Origin: Brevibacillus borstelensis
Lineage (GTDB): Bacteria; Bacillota; Bacilli; Brevibacillales; Brevibacillaceae
DNA length: 64,000 nucleotides
Reading direction: 5' to 3'
Assembly: GCF_003710865.1 (NCBI RefSeq)
Contig: NZ_RHHO01000031.1
Coordinates: 1 to 64,000, forward strand
Position numbers and translations under genes: made by a program. A model generated the notes under the pieces. That model made no database searches, was not told the origin of the DNA, and was given only the letters and a program-made list of their open reading frames with translations. Every line of letters begins with the position of its first letter. Position 1 is the first letter of the stretch. This document shows positions 17,742-26,171 of this stretch, piece by piece.

Positions 17742-18954
17742 GACGGGCAACCTCTTTCTTCGCTTCCTCAAGCAATGCCTCCGGCGTATTCGCCAAACCG
17801 TAAAATGCCGTCTGCTCCCACAGATGCTGCAGCATGTGCTGTACCCATTGGCCGGGCTTTTTGTCCAGCAACGTATACAGTTGCTTTCCGTTCAAGGCCA
17901 ATTCCTGCACCGATTTGACAGGCATTTTTTCGCAGGTATCTTCCAATGATTTTTTCAAATCAAGAGCCGGCATGTTTTTCCATACGGCCTCAAGAAGATT
18001 CGACAGCTCCAGACAGAACGGCAAACCCGTTTGCAAGAGCAGGGGCCTCCAGTCGATCACAGTTGGTTCATCCCATTTCGGCTTCAATTGCGTAATATGC
18101 TGGACAAAGGAACAGACCGCTTCTGTCTCCCGTTTTGACAGCTTCAGCTCATGGCAAACGCCTCTTGCCTGATCGGGGTCAAGCCCGGCCGCATACATCA
18201 GCAATGCCCATTTTTGCGGAAGGTTCGCAAGGAAAGGCAATCGCGAGACATACTCCTGTCTCACCGAGAAAAGGCGCTGCAGCAAAGGTGATGTGTGCAG
18301 TGCTGCCGTCTCCGCCAAAAGCCTTGCCCCTACCTCCGGCGCTGGACTGTCCATGATTTTATGCAGTTCATCACGAACTCGCTCCATCGCGATATGGGAC
18401 AGCAGAAAAGAGGTTTCGCTCATGGCTGCAAGAGTTGCGGGCTCGATCTGAAAGTGTAATTGTGCGGCAAAGCGAACAGCCCGCAAAATACGAAGCGCAT
18501 CCTCTCGAAAGCGTTGAACCGGTATGCCTACCGCGCGAATCAGACCGTTTTCCAGATCAGCCTTGCCCTGAAGGGGGTCTTTCAAACAGCCATTCCGATC
18601 CATGGCAATGGCATTCATCGTAAAGTCCCTTCGCTCCAAATCGATTCGCAGCTCCGAGACAAAACTGACTTCGCTCGGCCTGCGAAAATCTTCATACCTT
18701 CCTTCAGTGCGATAGGTCGTCACTTCATAGAGCGAGCCGTCCAGCTTGACAGAAACAGTCCCATGCTTGAGTCCTGTCGGCACATGGTCGGGGAACAAGC
18801 GCATCACGTCGCCTGGATGGGCATTGGTACATATGTCTATATCATGCACAGGTCTATTCAGCAGCCAGTCACGGACGCAACCGCCGACGAAATAAGCCTC
18901 GTACCCGTTTTCCTCCAGTATTTTCAAAATGATTTCTGCCTGTTTCTTTCCCAC
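17731..18954 (-). CDS. cca: CCA tRNA nucleotidyltransferase
   Basis: Adds or repairs the 3' CCA of tRNAs without a nucleic acid template. 407 residues, class II. The head domain shows VGGCVRDWLLNRPVHDIDICT (GG and DxD), the neck has RRDFTMNAIAMD, RFREDALRILRAVRFAAQL and the ERVRDEL region. Start is GTG at 18954 behind GGAGTG. Last gene but one of the ypjD-dapB-mgsA-bshB1-bshA-cca-birA series. Confidence 0.96.
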   Translation of the reverse strand: MGKKQAEIILKILEENGYEAYFVGGCVRDWLLNRPVHDIDICTNAHPGDVMRLFPDHVPTGLKHGTVSVKLDGSLYEVTTYRTEGRYEDFRRPSEVSFVSELRIDLERRDFTMNAIAMDRNGCLKDPLQGKADLENGLIRAVGIPVQRFREDALRILRAVRFAAQLHFQIEPATLAAMSETSFLLSHIAMERVRDELHKIMDSPAPEVGARLLAETAALHTSPLLQRLFSVRQEYVSRLPFLANLPQKWALLMYAAGLDPDQARGVCHELKLSKRETEAVCSFVQHITQLKPKWDEPTVIDWRPLLLQTGLPFCLELSNLLEAVWKNMPALDLKKSLEDTCEKMPVKSVQELALNGKQLYTLLDKKPGQWVQHMLQHLWEQTAFYGLANTPEALLEEAKKEVARHEY

Positions 18955-19002
18955 ACGTTACACTCCGTTTTCGTCCGCCCTGGTTAGTAGGAGGCGTAGT
19001 TG

Positions 19003-19104
19003 ATGAAATTTCTCATGGGTTTATTTATTATGATTTCGAAGCTGTTTCAGCTTGCAAAAAGCAGTCCGGTCCGTTCCGTCCATAAATCAAGATTGATTGA
19101 TTAA
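19003..19104 (+). CDS. Candidate 33-residue hydrophobic small protein
   Basis: Plus-strand ATG frame with AGGAGG (18989-18994) eight bases upstream. The product starts MKFLMGLFIMISKLFQLAK and ends with a basic tail (RSVHKSRLID): a short membrane-like helix followed by charge. It lies in the gap between cca and bshA and is antisense to the last 18 bases of bshA. Such features are common in small toxic or membrane peptides, but no promoter or homologue is known to me; the ribosome binding site is the only strong evidence. Confidence 0.35.
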   Translation: MKFLMGLFIMISKLFQLAKSSPVRSVHKSRLID

Positions 19105-20208
19105 TTGCAGATAGAGCGACTCGTACTCCGAAGCGATCTTGTCGTGACAAAATGTTTCACATGAGCGCTCGATGCTGCTCCGGGAAAAGCGGGCGTACAA
19201 TTCTTCATCCTGCAGTAAACGCAGCGTCTGTTCAGCCATTCCAGCCACATCTCCGATTGGGCGGAGAAACCCGCACACGCCGTCCAACACGACTTCCGGC
19301 AAGCCGCCAGCCAGTGTAGCGACCACAGGTACGCCACATGCCATCGCTTCCAAGGCTACGAGTCCAAAGCTCTCTTTTTCGGAAGGAAGCAGCATCACAT
19401 CCGCCATCGAGATGACTTCGGCAACATCCTCCTGCTTCCCGAGGAAATGAACGTCTCCCTCCAGGCCTTTTTCAACGATTTTCTGGCGTACCATGCTCAG
19501 ATCAGGCCCTTCTCCGATCAACAGCAGCTTTGCCGGCATCTGATCCCGGACCCTTGCGAAGACTTCAATCACGTCCTGTGAACGCTTGACCGGTCGGAAG
19601 TTGGAAATATGCATGATAATTTTCTCGCCGTTCGGGGCAAATACCCGCTTGATTTCGCTTACTTCCTTGGGGTAGTACCGGCGCTTGTCGACGAAGTTAT
19701 ACACAGGGACAATGTCTTTCTCCACGTGAAGCAATTCTTTTGTCTGGCGTATCAAATCATGGGATACCGCCGTGACCATGTCGCTTTGTTCGATCCCAAA
19801 GCGGATCAGGCTGCTCAAGCTCGAATCGTAACCGAGCACCGTGATATCGGTCCCGTGCAAAGTCGTGACGATTTTAAGCTGCTCGCCCACCATCTGTTTG
19901 GCCAGATAGGCACAGAGAGCATGCGGTACGGCGTAGTGAACATGCAGAACGTCCAGCTTCTCGTTCTTTGCCACTTGTGCCATGCGGTTCGCCAGCGTCA
20001 GATCATAGGGCGGATATTTGAAGACGTCGTAATGACTGACCTCTACCTCGTGATAAAAAATGTTGGGGTGAAACTTCCCGAGGCGAAACGGCATGCTTGA
20101 TGTAATGAAATGCACCTGATGCCCGCGTTCGGCAAGAAGCTTCCCCAGCTCTGTCGCCACAACGCCAGAACCTCCCAGTGACGGATAGCAGGTAATTCCG
20201 ATGTTCAT
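19087..20208 (-). CDS. bshA: N-acetyl-alpha-D-glucosaminyl L-malate synthase (bacillithiol step 1)
   Basis: GT-B glycosyltransferase, family 4, joining UDP-GlcNAc and L-malate. 373 residues. Signatures: ITCYPSLGGSGVVATELGKLLAERGH at the N-terminus, HVHYAVPHA, TTLHGTDITVLG, and the nucleotide-sugar region LPSEKESFGLVALEAMACGVPVVAT. I use ATG at 20208 with AGAGGTG eight bases upstream; a GTG at 20220 would overlap that site. Directly downstream of bshB1 (18 bases), so the two bacillithiol enzymes are co-transcribed. Confidence 0.95.
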   Translation of the reverse strand: MNIGITCYPSLGGSGVVATELGKLLAERGHQVHFITSSMPFRLGKFHPNIFYHEVEVSHYDVFKYPPYDLTLANRMAQVAKNEKLDVLHVHYAVPHALCAYLAKQMVGEQLKIVTTLHGTDITVLGYDSSLSSLIRFGIEQSDMVTAVSHDLIRQTKELLHVEKDIVPVYNFVDKRRYYPKEVSEIKRVFAPNGEKIIMHISNFRPVKRSQDVIEVFARVRDQMPAKLLLIGEGPDLSMVRQKIVEKGLEGDVHFLGKQEDVAEVISMADVMLLPSEKESFGLVALEAMACGVPVVATLAGGLPEVVLDGVCGFLRPIGDVAGMAEQTLRLLQDEELYARFSRSSIERSCETFCHDKIASEYESLYLQLINQS

Positions 20209-20226
20209 TCTTGATTTCACCTCTGT

Positions 20227-20922
20227 TTACAAACGATCCAGCACATAGGGTGTGGCGCTGACAAACCCTTCGGCATACATAACACCAGACTGCTGTCCGA
20301 ATAACCGCTCCCGGTATTCCACTGATTCCAGATAGCCGTTATTCAACGGGGTAGCGACTGTCCCCTCTTCACGTTCAAATTGGCTCCGGTAACAGCGCAG
20401 CACATCCATTTTTTCTTTGTAGACAGATGTAATGTCTACAACGACATTTGGTGTCACGGTCGTATTGATAAAGTAGTACAACAGTTTTTCCGGACGGTAA
20501 GCAGGAAGCGACAGGCCAGCCGGGTACTTGCGGATTCCCGCGGAAAACACGGCTTCGCGGACGATTCTGCTCACGCTTTCGTGATCGGGATGCCGGTCTT
20601 GCCAATAAGGAGCGAGCACAACGCGCGGTTTGATCTGCCGAATCAAATCGACCGTCCGGCTGATAGCCTCTTCCTTTACAGCTTCCAGGCCGCGGTCAGG
20701 CAACCCGAAATTGTACCTTGTAATTCCCCCTAAAGCCCGGTCTGCCGCCGCTGCTTCCTGCTGCCTGCGCTCTACGGTCCCATTGGAAGAGAGCTCTGCA
20801 TAGGTCAAGTCCAGGATTCCGACACGCTCTCCTCGTTTTGTGGCGAGCAGCAAGGTTCCTGCGGCGCCTATTTCCACGTCATCGGGATGCGCTCCGATTG
20901 CCAGGATATCTACACGATCCAT
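20227..20922 (-). CDS. bshB1: Bacillithiol biosynthesis deacetylase BshB1
   Basis: Zn-dependent LmbE/PIG-L-type deacetylase that removes the acetyl group from GlcNAc-malate. 231 residues. Zinc-site motifs: GAHPDDVEIGAAGT near the N-terminus and DRHPDHESV at about residue 113. ATG at 20922 has AAGGAG eight bases upstream and is preferred to the GTG at 20931. It follows mgsA by a few bases and precedes bshA. Confidence 0.95.
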   Translation of the reverse strand: MDRVDILAIGAHPDDVEIGAAGTLLLATKRGERVGILDLTYAELSSNGTVERRQQEAAAADRALGGITRYNFGLPDRGLEAVKEEAISRTVDLIRQIKPRVVLAPYWQDRHPDHESVSRIVREAVFSAGIRKYPAGLSLPAYRPEKLLYYFINTTVTPNVVVDITSVYKEKMDVLRCYRSQFEREEGTVATPLNNGYLESVEYRERLFGQQSGVMYAEGFVSATPYVLDRL

Positions 20923-20927
20923 GCGTT

Positions 20928-21329
20928 TCACTCCTTGTGAACAATTTCCCGCCAGCTAAGCTCACCGCGTTCCAGAGCTTTCAATAAGACCTCAGCCGTT
21001 CCCAGATTGGTGGCAAACGGGATTTTGTGCACGTCGCAAAGTCTCAGCAAAGCGATAATATCCGGCTCATGAGGCTGAGCCGTCAGCGGGTCGCGCAGGA
21101 AGATGATCAGATCCATTTCATTCCGTGCGATCATGGCCCCAATCTGTTGGTCACCACCAAGCGGTCCGGAAAGGAAACGAGTCAGGGTCAAGGAGGTCGC
21201 CTCCATGATCCGAAGACCTGTCGTACCGGTTGCATACAGCTCGTGTTCAGATAAAATGCCTTCGTACGCCATGGATAGGTTTACAATCTCTTCTTTCATC
21301 CGGTCATGGGCAATCAATGCGATTTTCAA
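20928..21329 (-). CDS. mgsA: Methylglyoxal synthase
   Basis: Converts dihydroxyacetone phosphate to methylglyoxal and phosphate, a bypass used when phosphate runs short. 133 residues. Motifs: [26 protein letters not shown] with catalytic Asp60, and [12 protein letters not shown] with His87. Lies between dapB and bshB1, as in B. subtilis. Confidence 0.97.
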   Translation of the reverse strand: MKIALIAHDRMKEEIVNLSMAYEGILSEHELYATGTTGLRIMEATSLTLTRFLSGPLGGDQQIGAMIARNEMDLIIFLRDPLTAQPHEPDIIALLRLCDVHKIPFATNLGTAEVLLKALERGELSWREIVHKE

Positions 21330-21358
21330 TCAGACCTCTCCCTTGCTGTCAGTAGGAA

Positions 21359-21374
21359 TTAAACGATCGTTTAA
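21359..21374. repeat. Perfect 16-bp palindrome between dapB and mgsA
   Basis: TTAAACGATCGTTTAA, fully symmetric, in the 54-base gap between mgsA and dapB and about 30 bases upstream of the mgsA start. It is too A/T-rich to be a good terminator stem and looks like an operator for a dimeric regulator (inference). Confidence 0.6.
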
Positions 21375-21383
21375 AAATGCAAC

Positions 21384-22139
21384 CTAGTCGATCAAATGCT
21401 CCAGTCCATAGACCAATTGATTGAGGTTCATCACGGCTTTAATGGCCATGTTCACGCCAGGCATGAACGATTCGCGGTTGATCGAATCGTGCCGAATCGA
21501 AAGAGTCTGACCAGTCGCTCCAAACAGCACTTCCTGATGAGCCACCATCCCCGGCAAACGAACGCTGTGGATGCGAAAACCATCGTAGTCAGCGCCCCTG
21601 GCTCCAGCGATTGTTTCTTTCTCTTCCGGATGCCCTTGCTTCATGTTCTCCCGGACAGCAGCGATCATTTCTGCTGTTTTCAATGCGGTTCCGCTTGGTG
21701 CATCCAGCTTTTTATCGTGGTGAAGCTCGATAATTTCCACATGCGGCATGTATTTTGCTGCCATCGCCGCGAATTTCATGCACAAAATGGCCCCGATCGC
21801 AAAGTTCGGGGCAATAATGGCTCCAAGCCCCGCTTCTTTATAGCGGGCCGTCAAGTCTTCCAATTGCTCCGGAGTAAGCCCGGTCGTCCCGACAACCGGT
21901 CTTACATTGTGACGCAAGCACAGCTCCATATGCCGATAAACCGTATGCGGAGTCGTGAAGTCAACCAGCACATCCGGCTTCATCTCTGCCAGCTGCCGCT
22001 CAATTTCTTCATCACTCACCCTCGTGTCCAATGCTCCAGTATAGACCAGCTCCTGATCCTCGCCAAGCATTTTGACGACTTCTTGTCCCATTCGGCCTTG
22101 CGCTCCTGCAACCGCGATACGAATCTGTTTTTCCATCAT
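21384..22139 (-). CDS. dapB: 4-hydroxy-tetrahydrodipicolinate reductase
   Basis: NAD(P)H-dependent step of the diaminopimelate/lysine pathway, also feeding dipicolinate in spores. 251 residues. Motifs: VAGAQGRMGQE (nucleotide binding), DFTTPHTVY, GTTGLTPEQ, PNFAIGA, and the active-site ELHHDKKLDAPSGTA. The ATG at 22139 overlaps the ypjD stop as ATGA; a second ATG follows immediately. The frame extends to 22166 but without a ribosome binding site. Confidence 0.96.
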   Translation of the reverse strand: MMEKQIRIAVAGAQGRMGQEVVKMLGEDQELVYTGALDTRVSDEEIERQLAEMKPDVLVDFTTPHTVYRHMELCLRHNVRPVVGTTGLTPEQLEDLTARYKEAGLGAIIAPNFAIGAILCMKFAAMAAKYMPHVEIIELHHDKKLDAPSGTALKTAEMIAAVRENMKQGHPEEKETIAGARGADYDGFRIHSVRLPGMVAHQEVLFGATGQTLSIRHDSINRESFMPGVNMAIKAVMNLNQLVYGLEHLID

Positions 22140-22477
22140 TCTTCCGTCTCCTCTATTCTTGTCCACCGGTCTTTATCCCGTGTGTTGAACTTATGCATGA
22201 TACGGTCAAATGCCTCTTGCAGGTCGATGCCGAGCGAATTGGCAAAACAGAGCACAATAAAGAAAACATCACCCAGCTCCTCTTCGACCGTTTTTTCGCC
22301 CTCATCCTTTTTCTTTGGCTTTTCGCCGTAAAAATGATTGATCTCCCTTGCCAGCTCGCCCACTTCTTCTGTCATTCGGGCCATCATTGCCAAGGGGGAA
22401 AAATAACCTTCTTTAAACTGTGATATGTATTGATCTACTTCTTGCTGGATTTCCTCCAGGGTTTTGCGCTGAGTCAT
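22136..22477 (-). CDS. ypjD: MazG-like nucleotide pyrophosphohydrolase (YpjD)
   Basis: 113 residues from ATG 22477, chosen because AAGGAG stands just upstream. All-alpha NTP pyrophosphatase with the metal-binding pattern EEVGELAREIN and EEELGDVFF. Family members hydrolyse nucleoside triphosphates to monophosphate and pyrophosphate, often for housecleaning; the substrate here is unknown. First gene of the dapB operon, with a 4-base overlap to dapB. Confidence 0.88.
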   Translation of the reverse strand: MTQRKTLEEIQQEVDQYISQFKEGYFSPLAMMARMTEEVGELAREINHFYGEKPKKKDEGEKTVEEELGDVFFIVLCFANSLGIDLQEAFDRIMHKFNTRDKDRWTRIEETEE

Positions 22478-22661
22478 CGGGTCACTCCTTTTGCAGCCTT
22501 GATTTGCCATTGCCTTTATCGTAACCGAAACAGGGCCGTTTGCCAAATCTCAATACGCTGCGACTGGCAGCATATGGACATTTCCATCAGCCTTCAATTA
22601 TAATGGCTGTCGTATACATCAAAGCAACTAGGTATGATAAACAAAGTTTCGCCAGTATGAA

Positions 22662-22799
22662 GGAGGCACCCGAAGGGCACGGGATCTGGCTGCGCATGGA
22701 TGCTTATTCGAGGCAGTTTCGCCAGTTTAAGGAGGCACCCGAAGGGCACGGGATCTGGCTGCGCATGGATGCTTATTCGAGGCAGTTTCGCCAGTTTAA
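22662..22799 (+). repeat. Exact 69-bp tandem duplication in the yitT leader
   Basis: Two identical 69-base units (22662-22730 and 22731-22799), each starting GGAGGCACCCGAAGGGCACG and ending AGTTTCGCCAGTTTAA. Just upstream, 22645-22661 resembles the end of a unit with two changes, and the next GGAGG at 22800 is the ribosome binding site of the gene. The unit is a multiple of three and is open in the yitT frame. Confidence 0.97.
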
Positions 22800-22809
22800 G
22801 GAGGACTTT

Positions 22810-23667
22810 ATGAAAATTCGGTTGACAAGCATTATTGCCATCATCATTGGTTCTGCCATCATGGGGTTTGGCATTAACGCCTTTAATATTCCCAATAACC
22901 TGGCAGAAGGCGGAATCACAGGGATCAGTATCTTGATCAAGCTGCTTTTCCCGAGCGTCGACCAAGGTATTGTGTTTTTCTTGCTGAACATTCCCCTGTT
23001 CATCCTCGGCTGGAAGGTTTTGGGGCGGACTGCTTTCATCTATACCATTTTGGGAACTGTCTCGTTATCCGTTTTTCTCTCCTTGTTTGAAGGTGTCTAC
23101 CCGATGCCGATGCAGGACCGCCTGCTCGCCTCCCTGTTTGCCGGGGTTGCTGTAGGTGTCGGACTGGGGATCATTTTCCGATACGACGGAACGACGGGTG
23201 GAGTCGACATCATTGCCCGATTGCTGCAAAAATACATGGGAATTAGCATGGGACGTACACTCTTTTTCGGAGATATTCTCGTCATCGGAGCATCCCTTGT
23301 CTATTTGAATGTGGAAAGCGCGATGTACACGCTGGTGGCGGTATTTATCGCTGCGCGAGTGATCGACTTTTTTCAGGATGGAGCGTATGCCGGAAAAGCG
23401 CTCACCATCATTTCCGATCACGCAGACGACATTGCCAAACAAATTCTTGACCTTGGCCGCGGCGTAACACTTTTGGCGGGAAAAGGGGCATTCTCCGGCG
23501 CAGAAAAGCAAGTCGTCTATGTCGTCGTTAGCCGAAATGAGGTAATGCGCTACAAAAGCATCGTACAGGGCATCGATCCTCACGCGTTTGTGATCGTCAA
23601 TGATGTTCATGAGGTGCTTGGCGAAGGCTTTACATTGGACGAAAACAAGCAGCCTATACGGAGTTAA
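22810..23667 (+). CDS. YitT/YpjC-family membrane protein
   Basis: 285 residues: five to six N-terminal membrane helices (about residues 5-170) followed by a soluble DUF2179-like domain of about 80 residues (KALTIISDHADDIAKQIL, ...VVYVVVSRNEVMRYKSIV). Function of the family is not established. Start ATG at 22810 has AAGGAGG at 22798-22804 and gives the family N-terminus MKIRLTSIIAIIIGS. The frame stays open upstream through a 69-bp tandem duplication, so an in-frame ATG at 22657 could add 51 residues, but that ATG lacks a ribosome binding site. The only long gene on the plus strand in this half of the window. Confidence 0.9.
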   Translation: MKIRLTSIIAIIIGSAIMGFGINAFNIPNNLAEGGITGISILIKLLFPSVDQGIVFFLLNIPLFILGWKVLGRTAFIYTILGTVSLSVFLSLFEGVYPMPMQDRLLASLFAGVAVGVGLGIIFRYDGTTGGVDIIARLLQKYMGISMGRTLFFGDILVIGASLVYLNVESAMYTLVAVFIAARVIDFFQDGAYAGKALTIISDHADDIAKQILDLGRGVTLLAGKGAFSGAEKQVVYVVVSRNEVMRYKSIVQGIDPHAFVIVNDVHEVLGEGFTLDENKQPIRS

Positions 23668-23691
23668 CGATTTAAGCCAATCAACGGGAAA

Positions 23692-23728
23692 ACACCTCGG
23701 GATTTTTTCATCTCGAGGTGTTTTTTTC
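23692..23728 (+). terminator. Terminator between convergent yitT and ypjB genes
   Basis: ACACCTCG/CGAGGTGT, 8 bp, followed by seven T on the plus strand; the minus-strand side also ends in TTTT, so it probably works for both convergent genes. Confidence 0.9.
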
Positions 23729-23809
23729 GGAAAAGTATAAAAGCCTAATAAGAAGAAAAAGAGGACAGGCATAAGGCGGTTAGCTTCAGCATCTATCTCC
23801 TCCACGCTG

Positions 23810-24625
23810 CTACGATACCGTCCGGAACTGTCCCTGATACTTTTTCCACGCTACGTAGGCCAAGGTCATCAAAACAGCCGCTACGATGCTGAAAATCAAT
23901 CCAAATGGCGATTCGCTGCTGATCAGGTAGGCAATCGTGCTCTTGTCTTCGCCGATAAAAGCTTCCTGCATGCTGGTTTGCAGTTCCCGCAGAGCGCTCC
24001 GGATTTGATTCCATTCGATTTTGCTGTTCCTCATTTCCTTGGAGATGGCGTCATATGCCGAATCGATTTTCTTTAGCTGTTGTTCGGGAAGATGGATCGT
24101 CATCGCTGGTCTGATCACGTGATACAACCGAGAGTTTTCTTCGTATTGTTCGCGAAAATGAGCGTAATCACGCCTGACCGCAGATTCCAACAAATCCTGC
24201 AGCTGTGCAGAAACGGACGTGTAATAGCCCCTCCACATCGGCTGATGATCATGTGTCAGCGCGTCGATAACGACTCGTACACGAGTAGCATGCTCCAGCA
24301 GTTGCTGCTCATCGAGCGCCGTGTTGTTCAAGCCGTTCCTGGCAGCAAGAATTGATTGCGTGACCGCATTCAAGCTTTCGATTCTCAGCGTTTCCGGCAG
24401 CTGCAGATGAGGGAACTGCTCTGCCAGCATCCGGACCCGCTGCCGGGCCGACTCCAGGTCCCCTTTTCGTGCTGCGTCCAACATCTGGTGAGCTATGTCA
24501 TCCAATGCGGCAAGCTGCTTTTCCTCCGCCGGCCGCTCAAGGTTCGTCAGTAATGAATGAATCGGCCACGATAAGAGCAAGCCGATCACCAGGAAGAACA
24601 GCAGGAACCGGATGTTCTTCTTCAC
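23810..24625 (-). CDS. ypjB: Sporulation-associated membrane protein YpjB
   Basis: 271 residues: an N-terminal signal or membrane helix (about residues 6-22), a long helical extracytoplasmic region, and a C-terminal membrane helix (about 240-259, FGLIFSIVAAVLMTLAYVAW) with a short basic cytosolic end. Matches the YpjB family of spore formers; molecular role unknown. Start is GTG at 24625 with AAGGAGGG seven bases upstream. Preceded by the ypjA-type gene, as in B. subtilis. Confidence 0.85.
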   Translation of the reverse strand: MKKNIRFLLFFLVIGLLLSWPIHSLLTNLERPAEEKQLAALDDIAHQMLDAARKGDLESARQRVRMLAEQFPHLQLPETLRIESLNAVTQSILAARNGLNNTALDEQQLLEHATRVRVVIDALTHDHQPMWRGYYTSVSAQLQDLLESAVRRDYAHFREQYEENSRLYHVIRPAMTIHLPEQQLKKIDSAYDAISKEMRNSKIEWNQIRSALRELQTSMQEAFIGEDKSTIAYLISSESPFGLIFSIVAAVLMTLAYVAWKKYQGQFRTVS

Positions 24626-24673
24626 ACAAAAACCCTCCTTCCCTTAGTACAACCTATGGAAAGGAGGACATGT

Positions 24674-25273
24674 TTAGACCTTGTTTCTGCCGAATCGCAT
24701 ATTGGCAAACCAAATAATCGAGATCGAAACGATACTGAGAAGCACTGTACAAAAACCGATGATACCCGTATAGGGATCGAGCACGGCAGGCAGCCACGGA
24801 TGAATATCCATCACATAATCGAGGAAATCATTGTTCAATGTCCATAGTGCAGCAATTCCTACAGGAAGCCAGCTCAATTTATAAAAACGAGCATACAACA
24901 CGGACTCGGCGGCCATTCCAGTATGAGAAACCAACAGCATAATATCGGTTCCGCGAATGGGATTCCCCATCATCCAGCCGGCAATGATAATCGCTACCGC
25001 CCATATGCCGTATTTAAAATTAGTAATGCCAGCGAGGGCTTCCAAAACAGGAATGTGGCGTCCGAGCAAATACGTTAGCAACACCAGGGTAAACAAACCA
25101 CTGCCTGTCGGGCTGTCCGGGACGAACAAGCGAAGATACGCCGGTGTGTCAGCTAATTGATTGCCGTACCAGATGAATCCATAAATGGTTCCTAGCAAGT
25201 TTACGACAAACAGGGTCCAGAGAAACCACCTTTTCCCTAATGACTGCCAAAACCACTCCCATAACAAGCTCAT
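24674..25273 (-). CDS. ypjA: DUF1405 multi-spanning membrane protein (YpjA)
   Basis: 199 residues with about five to six membrane helices, starting WFLWTLFVVNLLGTIYGFIWYG and including AVAIIIAGWMMGNP. Family DUF1405, common near qcrABC and ypjB; function unknown. A terminator at 25303-25341 separates it from qcrC, so ypjA-ypjB is its own unit. Confidence 0.85.
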   Translation of the reverse strand: MSLLWEWFWQSLGKRWFLWTLFVVNLLGTIYGFIWYGNQLADTPAYLRLFVPDSPTGSGLFTLVLLTYLLGRHIPVLEALAGITNFKYGIWAVAIIIAGWMMGNPIRGTDIMLLVSHTGMAAESVLYARFYKLSWLPVGIAALWTLNNDFLDYVMDIHPWLPAVLDPYTGIIGFCTVLLSIVSISIIWFANMRFGRNKV

Positions 25274-25302
25274 GAAAATCGTCTCCCGCTATGTTCGCCG
25301 CT

Positions 25303-25341
25303 AAAGAAAAAGCTGACCGAACGACAGTCAGCTTTTTCTTT
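25303..25341 (-). terminator. Terminator of the qcrABC operon
   Basis: 15-bp perfect stem AAAGAAAAAGCTGAC / GTCAGCTTTTTCTTT on the minus strand immediately after the qcrC stop, with 9-base loop. The A/U-rich base provides the U-run. Confidence 0.93.
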
Positions 25342-25347
25342 ATAGGC

Positions 25348-26145
25348 TTATTTCAAGGATGCCAGGTACTCTGCAAGTTTTTGGATCTCTGCCTCGTCCT
25401 GAATCAGGCCGCCAGGCATCTGTCCTTTACCGTTCTTGATGACTTCTGCAATCTGTGCAGCGTCGAGCTGGCTACCGATCTTTTGCAGATTCGGTCCGAG
25501 TGCGCCTTCCATGTTTTTGCCGTGGCAACCCATGCAACCCGTTTGTGCTGTCCAGAGAGGATCTGGCTTGAAGCTTGGGTCGGCTGGTGCTGCAGGAGCA
25601 GCAGCGCCGGAGCCACCGCCGTGTCCGCCGCTTCCGCCCTTGCTGGAGGCATGGTTCAGAGAGTGCTCATGGTCAGCTGCCCAAGTCAGGTAAAAGATAC
25701 CAACCAACGCTGTCAGCATCAGGCCTGTCGCAACAGGACGACGAGACGGACGGCGGTCTTTACCAGTGTCCAGCCAAGGTGCCAGCATCAAAGCACCGAA
25801 CGCAATACCTGGGATGACAACTGTTCCGAGGACGACCCAGTCCCCTGCAGCCCAAGGATACTTGAGCAATTGGTACAGGAACAAGAAGTACCAGTCAGGC
25901 AGCGGGATGAACGAAGTGTCGTTCGGGTTTGCCAGATCGGTCAAAGGCGATGGGTGTGAAACCGTTAACACCAGGAAACCGACCAAACAAACAGCTGCGA
26001 CCATCCATTCTTTCAGCAGGAAGTTCGGCCAAAACGGCTCGGATTTTCCCGGAAAATCCGAATAAGATGGGGCAATATTCGGGATGCGCTTCGCCGATAT
26101 TCGGGAGTCTCCGACGAAGGTAGCATCTTTGTCCTGTTTTGCCAT
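25348..26145 (-). CDS. qcrC: Menaquinol:cytochrome c reductase, cytochrome b/c subunit
   Basis: 265 residues. The N-terminal part is the subunit-IV-like half of cytochrome b with membrane helices (MVAAVCLVGFLVLTVS, WVVLGTVVIPGIAFGALML, GLMLTALVGIFYLTW). A Gly/Ala/Pro-rich linker leads to a class I cytochrome c domain with CMGCH and the axial Met probably in GQMPGG. This fusion is typical for Bacillota bc complexes. ATG at 26145 follows AAGGAGGT. Third gene of qcrABC. Confidence 0.96.
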   Translation of the reverse strand: MAKQDKDATFVGDSRISAKRIPNIAPSYSDFPGKSEPFWPNFLLKEWMVAAVCLVGFLVLTVSHPSPLTDLANPNDTSFIPLPDWYFLFLYQLLKYPWAAGDWVVLGTVVIPGIAFGALMLAPWLDTGKDRRPSRRPVATGLMLTALVGIFYLTWAADHEHSLNHASSKGGSGGHGGGSGAAAPAAPADPSFKPDPLWTAQTGCMGCHGKNMEGALGPNLQKIGSQLDAAQIAEVIKNGKGQMPGGLIQDEAEIQKLAEYLASLK

Positions 26146-26171
26146 GCTAATACCTCCTTAGTATCGAAAAC

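Noticed and set aside
22540..22809. Full 375-residue plus-strand frame as the YitT protein
   Set aside because: It overlaps the ypjD start on the other strand and includes the tandem repeat; the ATG at 22810 has AAGGAGG and matches the family start.
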